A program made the translations under genes and the position numbers. 9,027 bases of DNA from an uncultured Flavobacteriaceae bacterium (lineage in GTDB: Bacteria; Bacteroidota; Bacteroidia; Flavobacteriales; Flavobacteriaceae), in NCBI GenBank assembly GCA_945788155.1, contig CALZKX010000137.1, positions 1 to 9,027 of the forward strand, in the 5' to 3' direction. Below, piece by piece: positions 1-6,745 of the stretch; position 1 is the stretch's first letter, and the number at the start of each line of letters is the position of its first letter. The notes beneath the pieces were generated by a model, which searched no databases, was not told where the DNA came from, and saw only the letters and a program-made list of their open reading frames with translations.

Positions 1-845
1 CCATTAATTGTATAGTCTTCGGCACAAGTTGTAATATCTGGTCCAAGATTTACAGTAGGATTAAAACTATTTCCTTGAATAAAAACAGCCGAATCGTAGT
101 TTTCATCATTTTGATCGGCAATTACCAACTTTATTCTATAAAGCACATTGGGGTTTATGTTTGCCGTGGCTGTTAATATGTTCGTTCTACCATTATAGTT
201 TGTGTCTCCCATACTATAACCATCAAAATATTGCTCGTTTTCAGCAGGGCAAAAACCTACTATTTCGTCATGAACTGTATTGGTGTTTACAGGCGTATTT
301 GTACCAGGAATCAATGCAATGTTTGTATAGGGATTAGTTGTGCTAGCTTCTTTAATTAAAAATGCAAAACCATCGGAATATTCGCAAGGGAAGTTTCCAA
401 AGTATTCCTCGGAAGCTAAGATATAATTAAATTGAATGACATTAGAAATTGATACAAAATCAAACTCTATGGACGTGGCGTTATAAGTATCTGTAATGCC
501 CAATGCTGTTTCAAGGTCAGGATCTGTACCCCAAGTTAATTCGCCTTCATTTAAAATATTGATATTGGTTGTGTTTCCTGCTGAATTGGCATTTCCTGTT
601 GAGAGCATAATACCATTTTCAAAAGGAAAATTAGTATTGGCACGTTCAAAATACCCAAAACTTGAAAACCCATTTACTGCGCCATTTACAGTAGAGGATA
701 TATTGGTTATCTCCACACAGCCTTCGGCTAAATTGTTTTCTATTAACGCTTGTATAGATTGAGAGTTATCAACTAAGATTCTTTGCGACAATGCTGAATG
801 GCATAATAGCAAAAACACGAGGGAGATGAAGTAGGTTATTCTCAT
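1..845 (-). CDS. Choice-of-anchor L domain secreted protein, partial (3' end outside window)
   Basis: Reading the minus strand from the ATG at 843-845 gives 281 codons with no stop before the window edge, so the C-terminus is missing. Residues 1-20 form a signal peptide (MRITY, hydrophobic FISLVFLLL, cleavage likely at ALS|Q); the residue before C15 is Leu, so a lipobox is unlikely. Residues about 40-260 match the choice-of-anchor L domain: FENGIMLSTG (75-84), ASEEYFGNFPCEYSDGFAF (144-162), NIALIPGT (175-182), and YRIKLVIADQNDENYDSAVF (236-255). From about 261 an Ig-like or PKD-like segment begins (VNLGPD, then a Cys at 274). The start is firm because an in-frame TAA lies two codons upstream (849-851). 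In Bacteroidota such proteins usually end in a T9SS sorting domain and are exported to the cell surface or medium; that part is not visible here, so sorting is inferred. The ligand and role are unknown. Confidence 0.9.
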   Translation of the reverse strand, partial: MRITYFISLVFLLLCHSALSQRILVDNSQSIQALIENNLAEGCVEITNISSTVNGAVNGFSSFGYFERANTNFPFENGIMLSTGNANSAGNTTNINILNEGELTWGTDPDLETALGITDTYNATSIEFDFVSISNVIQFNYILASEEYFGNFPCEYSDGFAFLIKEASTTNPYTNIALIPGTNTPVNTNTVHDEIVGFCPAENEQYFDGYSMGDTNYNGRTNILTATANINPNVLYRIKLVIADQNDENYDSAVFIQGNSFNPTVNLGPDITTCAEDYTIN

Positions 846-946
846 TTTTTAGGTTTGTACCATGGCTAAAAAAAAGGCAACTTTTTAAAGCTATTGATAT
901 TGATTTGGGTTTAGATGGTGAAAGTAGGTTTAAAGTAGATGAAATA

Positions 947-954
947 CAAAAATA
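947..954 (-). promoter_or_regulatory. Possible Bacteroidota -7 element for the choice-of-anchor L gene
   Basis: On the minus strand these bases read TATTTTTG, matching the Bacteroidota -7 consensus TAnnTTTG. The element lies about 100 bases before the ATG at 845. No convincing TTTG-type -33 element is found 19-21 bases upstream, and such a motif can arise by chance in AT-rich DNA, so the call is weak. If real, the choice-of-anchor L gene can be expressed independently of the gene upstream. Confidence 0.22.
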
Positions 955-1013
955 TTCGATGAAATACATTTTGTAAGAAGAAAAAGACTACTTTTTGATA
1001 AAAAATCGAATAT
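952..1013 (-). terminator. Inverted repeat just after the T9SS protein gene, possible terminator or 3' stabiliser
   Basis: Bases 952-960 (atattcgat) and 1005-1013 (atcgaatat) are perfect 9-base inverted copies separated by 44 bases. Inside the loop is a small hairpin, aaaag-type arms at 981-986 and 991-996 around a 4-base loop. The outer arm begins two bases after the stop codon of the 1103-residue gene. Both stems are AT-rich and thus weak, and there is no clean GC stem with a following U-tract, so intrinsic termination is uncertain. Confidence 0.25.
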
Positions 1014-1015
1014 AT

Positions 1016-4000
1016 TTACCGTTTTAAGGTAAAATGACTTTTAAAAACACGTCCATCTTGAAGTTTTACATGGAACCAATAATCGTTTGAAGGTAAATCT
1101 TGTCCATTAAAAGTACCATCCCAACCAATACTTTGAGGTGATAATTGTTTTAATAGTTTTCCGTAGCGATCAAAAATATAAATTACACTTTCAAATTGTG
1201 CTGCAACGTTTACACCAAAAACTTGCCATGTATCGTTGTAGCCATCACCATTTGGTGTAAAGAATTTTGGGAAGCCAATAACGGAAACTATTTGGTTAAC
1301 AATACCACAATTATTTTTGTCTCTTACAAAAATGGTATGGAAACCTGGAGGGACATTTTCAAAAAAGTTACTGTCTTGGAATGGTCCATTAATGTTGTTA
1401 ATAGCATATTCATAATCGCCTTCACCAGAAACTAGAACACTTATAGTATTATTGGACCTAGCATCTTCAACGACAATATTTTCAATGGTTGCAATGTTTG
1501 AAGGCACTACATTTATGGTTCTAACTTTATTGCAATTATTAGCATTTGTTACAGTTACAGTATAGGTTCCAGGAGTATTTATTTGTATCTCTTGTGTCGT
1601 TTCTCCTGTGGACCATAAATATGTAAAATCGCTAGGTAAATTATTAATGAGTCCAGAATCTAACGTTATGGTTTCTGGAAAAGTATTAAGACAATAAATG
1701 GTTTCAAACTCGGTTTCAATATCAGGGATTTCATAAACAATTAGTTGTACTTCGGCAATTCCAAAACAGGCATTGGCATTTTCAATCCTTGCATAAATAG
1801 TTTGTGAATAAGGTATTGTATTGGTAAATGTTGTTCCTAAGTTATTTACTTCTAAAAGGGAGTCGTCGTAATTTTCATAGTAACTTAAAGTGACAGTACT
1901 TGGTAAATTAGTTAAAATTGTTGTATCAGCGAGACTTAAATCGAAGTTATAAAACCCATCTTCAATACCATCATCATCACAATTAGTAAGTATTGCATTA
2001 GTAGCATCAGTAGCTGTAACATCTAGTGTTAATTCTGCAACCCGAAAACATCCTGTGTTATCATTTATAACTTGAACATAAATTGTTTGAGTGCTAATCA
2101 TGTTACTAAAAGAAGTCCCATCAATTTCGTTAGTATCGTTTTGTGCGTCAGTAGGAGTTAGGAAAAACTTAGTGGATCTATTGGCAATTCCTCCTGTTAA
2201 AGCATCATTGGCTTCAGTAAGGTTAAATAAGGTAAATCCGTCAGGATTTCCGTCTTCATCACATTGAAACAATGTGGTATTAAATGCATCTGGAATAATA
2301 TTTACTATTAAGTTAAAAGAAGTCGTATCAAAACAATCGGAATAAGCAATATTTTCAATTCTAACAAAAATAGTCTCAATATTAGGTGTTGTATTGTAAT
2401 ACGAATTTGGTAAAGGATTGACGCCAGCATCTGCATCAGCTTGAGAATTATGATATGTAATAATGTTTTGCAATGAGTTTTGAGTACCTAAAACTATCGC
2501 GTTTAATGTTGAAAGGTCAAAATCACGTTGCCCATTTGTATCACTTCCATCAGTATTATCATCGCAAATTTCCCAATTGTTAATAGGGTTTGCAGTGGGA
2601 GAGTCAAAAACTTCAATAAAAAAAGAAGTTGTATCAAAACAGTCGGTATATCCATTATTATCTATTCTCACAAATATTTCTTGAGGATTGTTAATGTTTT
2701 GGTAAGGCATTACAATTTCATTTGAATTATTATCAGCATCTGTTTGAGATTCAAAGTAATGAACACTAAAAGTTGCAGCATCTTGTACACCTAATACTTG
2801 AGCATCAATATTAGTTGTAAAATCAAAACTATATAGACCATTATTATCATCATCACAAATATTAATATTTGTAGGTTGATTGGCAATAGGAGGTGTAAAA
2901 TAACTTATAATTGCTTTACCTTCTATGGGGCAATCACCATTATTTAAATCTATTAATACTTCATAGATACCTCCTTGAGTAATGTTGAGGTCAAAAACCG
3001 TATTTGGTAATGGGTTACCATCTAAAGTCCAGGTATAAGTTGCACCAACAATATCATCAGCCATTAATGTATAAGTTTCTCCCACACAAAGAGATAGGTT
3101 TGTAACGCTAATTCCATTTCTAATAATATCTACTTCAGTATTAAAAATTGACTGGATAAAAGGCGGAAATCCTTGCGACGATAAATTTGGCGTAAGACTA
3201 ATAGCATTATGTTGGTAGTTGGCAGCAGCACCAATATTATTTGGATTATGTATTATGCCAAGAAAAGGCAACCCTTGTTGATAGGTAGCACTTAAGGCGC
3301 GATAAATTTTCCCATTTGGACCTAGCTGTAAACCACCTCTATAAAGTTGTCTATTATCTAATTCTATCTCACTTGCTTGTATGTCTACTGCAGCAAGATT
3401 AAACTGGGTTAATGATGCTGAATGGTTTATTGGAGGTCCACCTTCATCATTAGAAGAGTGTACATAAAGTACTTGACTATTAGGAGAAAATTCTACACCA
3501 TAGGGTTTATTGTTTTGAGAATTAATAAAGAGCCGTTGTTGATTACTTACAGAACCAGTGGTTTCATCAAAATCGTATAATAATAGTTGATCTATATTAT
3601 TGGGGTCGTTAAAATTACCTCTCATATTTGCACAAACCATCTTGGTGCCATCAGGAGAGAGTTTTAAATAACCACGTTTATCACTCACATTTAAGTTAAA
3701 AGTAGATTTTATTGATGTTGCATTTACTCCTGTCATTGAAACTTCAAAGGCATGATATGTATCATAGCTTCCTGAATCTCCATTTGGTGATGCAAAAGCA
3801 ATCACCCAAATAGATTTTGTAACACAATCTTTTAAAACTGCTGTAATTTTTTCAGAGCATGTACTAAGTAAATTTATATTTTTATCTGCTGTAACGTCTC
3901 CAAAACCACCATCTAAAGACATATCAACAATAGAATAATTTAAACCATGATCTACAGGTTCATTATCAAATTTTATATCTACTGTAAAAATGTAAAAAAT

Positions 4001-4327
4001 ATCTGGATCATCTGGTTTTGGGACTACCAATGCCGATTGTGTACTTGATGGATCTCCAAACAAACCGTTTCCGTTTGGCATGACTTGGTGATTTCTATTC
4101 CAAACTGTAATGCCATCTGAATAAAAAAGTAAATTACCATTAGCATCAGATATAGTTGAGCATCCTTCATTAGTGCTTAATTGCCCATCATATAATACAG
4201 TAGTATTTCCAGTCGCTTGATTAAATTGCAAACCAGCACCAAAACCAAAATACCAATTGTTAGCTTCCCCTTGAGCAAAAGCCTGTAGTGAACTTATAAG
4301 GGTTAGGATTAATAATATCTTTTTCAT
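1016..4327 (-). CDS. Large secreted multi-domain protein with type B T9SS sorting domain
   Basis: The product has 1103 residues. Residues 1-18 are a signal peptide (cleavage AFA|Q), supporting the ATG at 4325-4327. Residues about 20-395 form a beta-propeller-like N-terminal region opening with NWYFGFGAGLQFN and including LLFYSDGITVWNR, LKLSPDGTKMVCANMRG and YGVEFSPNSQVLYVHSS, as seen in flavobacterial gliding-motility-associated proteins. About 405-476 is an Ig/PKD-like domain (CVGETYTL, YTWTLDG). About 484-866 holds four Asp-rich repeats. About 872-937 is another Ig-like domain (YLWSTGETTQ, GTYTVTVTNANNC), and about 950-1012 resembles a SprB-type repeat. Residues 1017-1103 are the CHU_C / TIGR04131 type B sorting domain: FFTPNGDGYNDTW, YIFDRYGKLLKQL, GWDGTFNGQDLPSNDYWF and a terminal LKR. 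Family knowledge says this domain directs outer-membrane export by T9SS. The gene starts 27 bases after the ABC permease, suggesting co-transcription. An adhesin or surface-layer role is inference; no enzymatic motif is seen. Confidence 0.93.
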   Translation of the reverse strand: MKKILLILTLISSLQAFAQGEANNWYFGFGAGLQFNQATGNTTVLYDGQLSTNEGCSTISDANGNLLFYSDGITVWNRNHQVMPNGNGLFGDPSSTQSALVVPKPDDPDIFYIFTVDIKFDNEPVDHGLNYSIVDMSLDGGFGDVTADKNINLLSTCSEKITAVLKDCVTKSIWVIAFASPNGDSGSYDTYHAFEVSMTGVNATSIKSTFNLNVSDKRGYLKLSPDGTKMVCANMRGNFNDPNNIDQLLLYDFDETTGSVSNQQRLFINSQNNKPYGVEFSPNSQVLYVHSSNDEGGPPINHSASLTQFNLAAVDIQASEIELDNRQLYRGGLQLGPNGKIYRALSATYQQGLPFLGIIHNPNNIGAAANYQHNAISLTPNLSSQGFPPFIQSIFNTEVDIIRNGISVTNLSLCVGETYTLMADDIVGATYTWTLDGNPLPNTVFDLNITQGGIYEVLIDLNNGDCPIEGKAIISYFTPPIANQPTNINICDDDNNGLYSFDFTTNIDAQVLGVQDAATFSVHYFESQTDADNNSNEIVMPYQNINNPQEIFVRIDNNGYTDCFDTTSFFIEVFDSPTANPINNWEICDDNTDGSDTNGQRDFDLSTLNAIVLGTQNSLQNIITYHNSQADADAGVNPLPNSYYNTTPNIETIFVRIENIAYSDCFDTTSFNLIVNIIPDAFNTTLFQCDEDGNPDGFTLFNLTEANDALTGGIANRSTKFFLTPTDAQNDTNEIDGTSFSNMISTQTIYVQVINDNTGCFRVAELTLDVTATDATNAILTNCDDDGIEDGFYNFDLSLADTTILTNLPSTVTLSYYENYDDSLLEVNNLGTTFTNTIPYSQTIYARIENANACFGIAEVQLIVYEIPDIETEFETIYCLNTFPETITLDSGLINNLPSDFTYLWSTGETTQEIQINTPGTYTVTVTNANNCNKVRTINVVPSNIATIENIVVEDARSNNTISVLVSGEGDYEYAINNINGPFQDSNFFENVPPGFHTIFVRDKNNCGIVNQIVSVIGFPKFFTPNGDGYNDTWQVFGVNVAAQFESVIYIFDRYGKLLKQLSPQSIGWDGTFNGQDLPSNDYWFHVKLQDGRVFKSHFTLKR
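1730..2878 (-). repeat. Four tandem Asp-rich modules within the T9SS protein
   Basis: Four modules of about 90-100 residues lie at roughly 484-576, 581-676, 682-771 and 776-866 of the protein (bases 2600-2878, 2300-2587, 2015-2284, 1730-2002). Each opens with an acidic cysteine motif: CDDDNNGLYSFDF, CDDNTDG with FDLS, CDEDGNPDGFTLFNL and CDDDGIEDGFYNFDL. Each closes with a strand such as IFVRIDN or IYVQVIN before a second Cys (CFDTTSF in modules 1 and 2, CFRVAEL, CFGIAEV). The DxDxDG-like openings resemble calcium-binding loops of other secreted repeat proteins, but calcium binding is inference. Modules 1 and 2 are the closest pair at DNA level (24 of 26 bases identical between 2621-2646 and 2315-2340). 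Confidence 0.8.
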
Positions 4328-4354
4328 TTACAAGCAATATAGCTCATAAATATA

Positions 4355-5179
4355 TTACAAATCTCGCTTTTTTAATAACCTGTACGATAAAAACACAAAT
4401 AAAGCTGTCCAAGCTATAACAATTACAATCTCGTACCAATGAACAGCGTAGTCGTATGCTAAACTAGCTTTGTCAGGAAATTTAGACATTGCAACACGTT
4501 GAAAAGGCTGCTTAATAAGATTGTACATTGATTTTAATGGAAAGAAATTTTGGATTTTCTCTGCAATATCTGCATTAGCTTTCCAGGCTATAATCCCAAA
4601 AATAATCCATTCCAGAATAAAATCTACAAACAAAAAAGCTAAAGCAAAAGCAGAACGTTTAGCTAACATGCCTAAGAATAGACAGAAAGAGAAAAAACCT
4701 ACCAGCTTCACAAAGTAACCTAATAAATATTCGGTTTCAGATAGTATAATACCAATTTCGTTATAACTGGAATAATAAAGGCCTATAAGTAATGCAATAA
4801 TGGTTAGTAAAACTGTAGCAACTAATGAAAAGAATACAATGGTATAAAACTTAGACAGAATAAACTCCTTTTTACTTAAACCATCTATTAAATTTTGCTT
4901 AATCGTTTTATTGCTGTATTCGTTACCTATCATACTTACTACGACTATCGCAAAGAAAAACTTGAATTGTGATGCAAAGAATGTTGTAATATGCCAAATT
5001 ATTGGAAAATTATAAATACCTAATTCGCCAAGTTCTAATGTAAAAAAACCAAATACATTTATTTTGATTGCTGACAATAAAATAATTGTAAAGGGTAATA
5101 TAAATGATATAAATATGAGAATTTTACTCGTTTTATTGAGCAACAATTTTTGTAATTCTAGTTGTAATAGACGTACCAT
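4355..5179 (-). CDS. ABC-2 type transporter permease
   Basis: The 274-residue product is a membrane protein with about six hydrophobic segments, near residues 19-38, 61-83, 110-134, 151-172, 176-197 and 247-267. After the second segment comes GNEYSNKTIKQNLIDGLSKK (85-104), the conserved cytoplasmic stretch of ABC-2 family permeases thought to contact the ATPase, and the protein ends in a basic LLKKRDL tail. The length is usual for the family. It lies 12 bases after its partner ATPase gene and 27 bases before the T9SS substrate gene, so the three probably share a transcript. The pair should form an inner-membrane exporter, with two permeases and two ATPases being the usual arrangement. The substrate cannot be read from sequence. 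The start ATG at 5177-5179 follows a 13-base sequence also found ahead of the ATPase start. Confidence 0.9.
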   Translation of the reverse strand: MVRLLQLELQKLLLNKTSKILIFISFILPFTIILLSAIKINVFGFFTLELGELGIYNFPIIWHITTFFASQFKFFFAIVVVSMIGNEYSNKTIKQNLIDGLSKKEFILSKFYTIVFFSLVATVLLTIIALLIGLYYSSYNEIGIILSETEYLLGYFVKLVGFFSFCLFLGMLAKRSAFALAFLFVDFILEWIIFGIIAWKANADIAEKIQNFFPLKSMYNLIKQPFQRVAMSKFPDKASLAYDYAVHWYEIVIVIAWTALFVFLSYRLLKKRDL

Positions 5180-5184
5180 GATTT

Positions 5185-5197
5185 TGATTGATTAGTT
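5185..5197 (-). repeat. 13-base repeat ahead of the permease start (copy 2)
   Basis: On the minus strand this reads AACTAATCAATCA, identical to 6096-6108 ahead of the ATPase. It contains the TAA stop of the ATPase gene and ends 5 bases before the permease ATG. An A/T-rich, SD-free leader is usual in Bacteroidota, so it may act as a shared translation-initiation context; this is inference. Confidence 0.6.
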
Positions 5198-6088
5198 GTT
5201 GTCTGTTAATTGAAGGAATTGTTCTTCTAGGCTTTCCTTACGTTTCACAAGGTGAGATAAGGTTATGCCTTTTTCGAACATTAATTTATTAAAAGTTGAG
5301 GCTTCCATAGGATTATTTAAAAAAGCAGTAATTAATCCATCTTCTACTTTAATTTTACCAAAAGCTTCATCGTTTTCAAGAATGGCAATCAACGCATCGT
5401 GTTTCTCTGTTTTTAATTCAAAGAACCCATGACTGGATGTCATTTCATCTACACGACCTGAATATAATTTTACACCCTTGCGCAAAACAACCACATGCGA
5501 ACATACTTTTTCAACTTCGTCCAATAAATGAGAAGCTAATAGTATGGTTGTACCATCATTGGCAATGTCTTTAATAATTTGTCTAATTTGATGTATTCCT
5601 TGAGGGTCAAGACCGTTTGTTGGTTCGTCCAGAATTAAAATTTCAGGGTCATTTAATAAAGCTGAAGCAATTGCTAAACGTTGTTTCATCCCTAAGGAAT
5701 AGGTTTTAAACTTGCTATTCTTGCGGTCGGTTAAACCAACAATTTCCAGTTTCTCATCTATTTTACATAGATCTACGCCTTTAATTTTACAAACCAACCT
5801 CAAATTGTCGTAGCCTGACATGTATGGATAAAAGTTTGGGTTTTCAATAATGGCACCAACTTTTTTAAGTGCATCATGGGTTGTGATGTCTCCATCAAAC
5901 CAATGAAAATCTCCAGAAGTTTTATTTACAACGTTTAATACTACACCAAGGGTTGTGGATTTGCCACTTCCGTTGGGCCCAAGTATGCCATAAACGTTGC
6001 CTTTATTTATTGTAAATGAAAGATCCTTAACCGCAGTTAAGTAACCAAATTTTTTAGTAAGGTTATTAATTGTTAAAATCGATTCCAA
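5192..6088 (-). CDS. ABC transporter ATP-binding protein (ABC-2/BcrA type)
   Basis: The 298-residue product is a complete nucleotide-binding subunit. Visible motifs are Walker A GPNGSGKST (37-45), signature YSLGMKQRLAIA (130-141, replacing the classical LSGGQ as is common in this subfamily), Walker B ILILDEP (150-156) with catalytic E155, D-loop GLDPQG (159-164) and H-loop H187. At the Q-loop position the sequence is IIENPNFYP, with Glu where many ABC ATPases have Gln; this is frequent in BcrA-like exporters. Residues about 215-298 are a C-terminal extension typical of ABC-2 ATPases. The start codon is TTG (6086-6088): there is no in-frame ATG before Walker A, an in-frame TAA lies seven codons upstream (6107-6109), and the initial sequence LTINNLTKKFG aligns with the usual family N-terminus. 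It powers the adjacent permease. It should not be called GldA on this evidence. Confidence 0.93.
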   Translation of the reverse strand: MESILTINNLTKKFGYLTAVKDLSFTINKGNVYGILGPNGSGKSTTLGVVLNVVNKTSGDFHWFDGDITTHDALKKVGAIIENPNFYPYMSGYDNLRLVCKIKGVDLCKIDEKLEIVGLTDRKNSKFKTYSLGMKQRLAIASALLNDPEILILDEPTNGLDPQGIHQIRQIIKDIANDGTTILLASHLLDEVEKVCSHVVVLRKGVKLYSGRVDEMTSSHGFFELKTEKHDALIAILENDEAFGKIKVEDGLITAFLNNPMEASTFNKLMFEKGITLSHLVKRKESLEEQFLQLTDNN

Positions 6089-6095
6089 AATGTAA

Positions 6096-6108
6096 TGATT
6101 GATTAGTT
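6096..6108 (-). repeat. 13-base repeat ahead of the ATPase start (copy 1)
   Basis: The minus strand reads AACTAATCAATCA, identical to the copy at 5185-5197. It ends 7 bases before the TTG at 6088. Its matching distance (7 versus 5 bases) from both start codons supports the TTG assignment and hints at a common ribosome-loading context, though a relic of local duplication is also possible. Confidence 0.6.
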
Positions 6109-6139
6109 ATAAAGGTAAGACGATAAAAGCCAAAAGTTG

Positions 6140-6156
6140 TTACAAAGCTTTTGTAA
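6140..6156. promoter_or_regulatory. Palindrome in the promoter region of the ABC genes, possible operator
   Basis: Bases 6140-6146 (ttacaaa) and 6150-6156 (tttgtaa) are perfect 7-base inverted arms around a 3-base centre (gct). The site lies about 50-70 bases ahead of the ATPase start, in the only sizeable gap between the right and left gene blocks. It could be a dimeric regulator site or a weak 3' hairpin for the pRiA4b-like gene; no U-tract follows on the minus strand. A weak -7-like sequence (TACCTTTA at 6110-6117, seven of the eight consensus positions counting the two free ones) lies between it and the gene. Confidence 0.3.
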
Positions 6157-6191
6157 ATATCAAACACACACTATGCAAACAAATTAAAATT

Positions 6192-6707
6192 TTAGTTCCA
6201 ATTTTCGTTGAAATCTAAATCGTCATAATCATCAATGTTTAAATCATTTCCAAATTTGTCAAAATCTTCTAAATCGTCAGCTTCAAAAGATTTTTCTGGA
6301 GCTTCATCTGGTATTTGACCATGAACATACATGAGGTTTGGGTAGTCTACACCTTTAGTAACTTGAACAATTTCAGCTAATTCCACTAAAAATGTCCACA
6401 TACTTAGGAAATCGTAGACATAAATTAGTTTTGTTTTACTTTGGTCTACAACATCTTCAAGAAACGTCTCATTCATTAATTTTACAGGGTTTATACTTTC
6501 ACTCATATCGAACAACGAAATTTCTTCACCTTGATTCCACTCATCGTCACTTTTATAAAATGACGCCATTTCGGTGCCATCAAACCCAAAAGATTGTGTA
6601 ATGGTATTATGCAAATCTTCTAAGGTATCGGTTTTTCTAATTTCGATATCCCTAAAAATATCATCTTCGGTATCGTTGTCGAGTATGACTCTAAATCTGT
6701 AAATCAT
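6192..6707 (-). CDS. Plasmid pRiA4b ORF-3-like family protein
   Basis: The 171-residue product is a small, very acidic soluble protein. The N-terminal part reads MIYRFRVILD then IFRDIEI (17-23), TLEDLHNTITQSFGFDG (28-44) and EMASFYKSDDEW (46-57), followed by LIYVYDF (94-100) and a hydrophobic LSMWTFLVEL (101-110). This arrangement fits the PRiA4_ORF3 domain (PF07929), whose biochemical role is not established. The last 35 residues are dominated by Asp and Glu (DDLEDFD, IDDYDDLDF). The family name comes from a plasmid, but nothing here suggests a plasmid; similar genes are common in flavobacterial chromosomes. The ATG at 6705-6707 fits the family N-terminus. The gene sits 38 bases after haem A synthase, with its own candidate -7 element. 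Confidence 0.85.
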   Translation of the reverse strand: MIYRFRVILDNDTEDDIFRDIEIRKTDTLEDLHNTITQSFGFDGTEMASFYKSDDEWNQGEEISLFDMSESINPVKLMNETFLEDVVDQSKTKLIYVYDFLSMWTFLVELAEIVQVTKGVDYPNLMYVHGQIPDEAPEKSFEADDLEDFDKFGNDLNIDDYDDLDFNENWN

Positions 6708-6725
6708 GAATAATTATTGTTAGTG

Positions 6726-6733
6726 CAAATTTA
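6726..6733 (-). promoter_or_regulatory. Candidate -7 promoter element for the pRiA4b-like gene
   Basis: The minus strand reads TAAATTTG, a full match to the Bacteroidota -7 consensus TAnnTTTG. About 20 bases upstream, within the 3' end of haem A synthase, is TTTA in place of the preferred TTTG. Transcription would start only about a dozen bases ahead of the ATG at 6707. This is a better candidate than the others in the window but is based on motif matching only. Confidence 0.4.
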
Positions 6734-6745
6734 TCTAAAATTTTG

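Larger units (their letters stand above)
846..1015. other. Intergenic region between the two secreted-protein genes
   Basis: This 170-base AT-rich gap separates the type B T9SS protein from the choice-of-anchor L gene. It contains a 9-base inverted repeat beginning two bases past the upstream stop codon, and one possible -7 promoter element, both listed separately. An open frame on the minus strand at 769-969 overlaps it, but that frame conflicts with the choice-of-anchor L reading frame and encodes nothing I recognise. No RNA gene is apparent. Confidence 0.6.

Noticed and set aside
496..762. Plus-strand 88-codon open frame
   Set aside because: It lies fully antisense to the choice-of-anchor L gene, whose frame has clear family motifs; the plus-strand product has no recognisable features.
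769..969. Minus-strand 66-codon open frame covering the gap and the start of the choice-of-anchor L gene
   Set aside because: It is out of frame with the signal peptide at 786-845, overlaps it, and has no domain-like content; chance opening in AT-rich DNA is more likely.
2841..2857. Trinucleotide att/atc run as a phase-variation microsatellite
   Set aside because: It is short and encodes the conserved Asp motif of module 1; changes of whole triplets would not shift the frame, so switching is unlikely.
5192..6088. ATPase as gliding protein GldA
   Set aside because: The proximity to a gliding-motility-associated sorting domain is suggestive, but the sequence shows only general ABC-2/BcrA-type motifs and no GldF/GldG partner is present.
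6192..6707. Mobile or plasmid origin suggested by the pRiA4b family name
   Set aside because: No transposase, integrase, terminal repeats or replication genes are nearby, and the flanking genes are core chromosomal ones.
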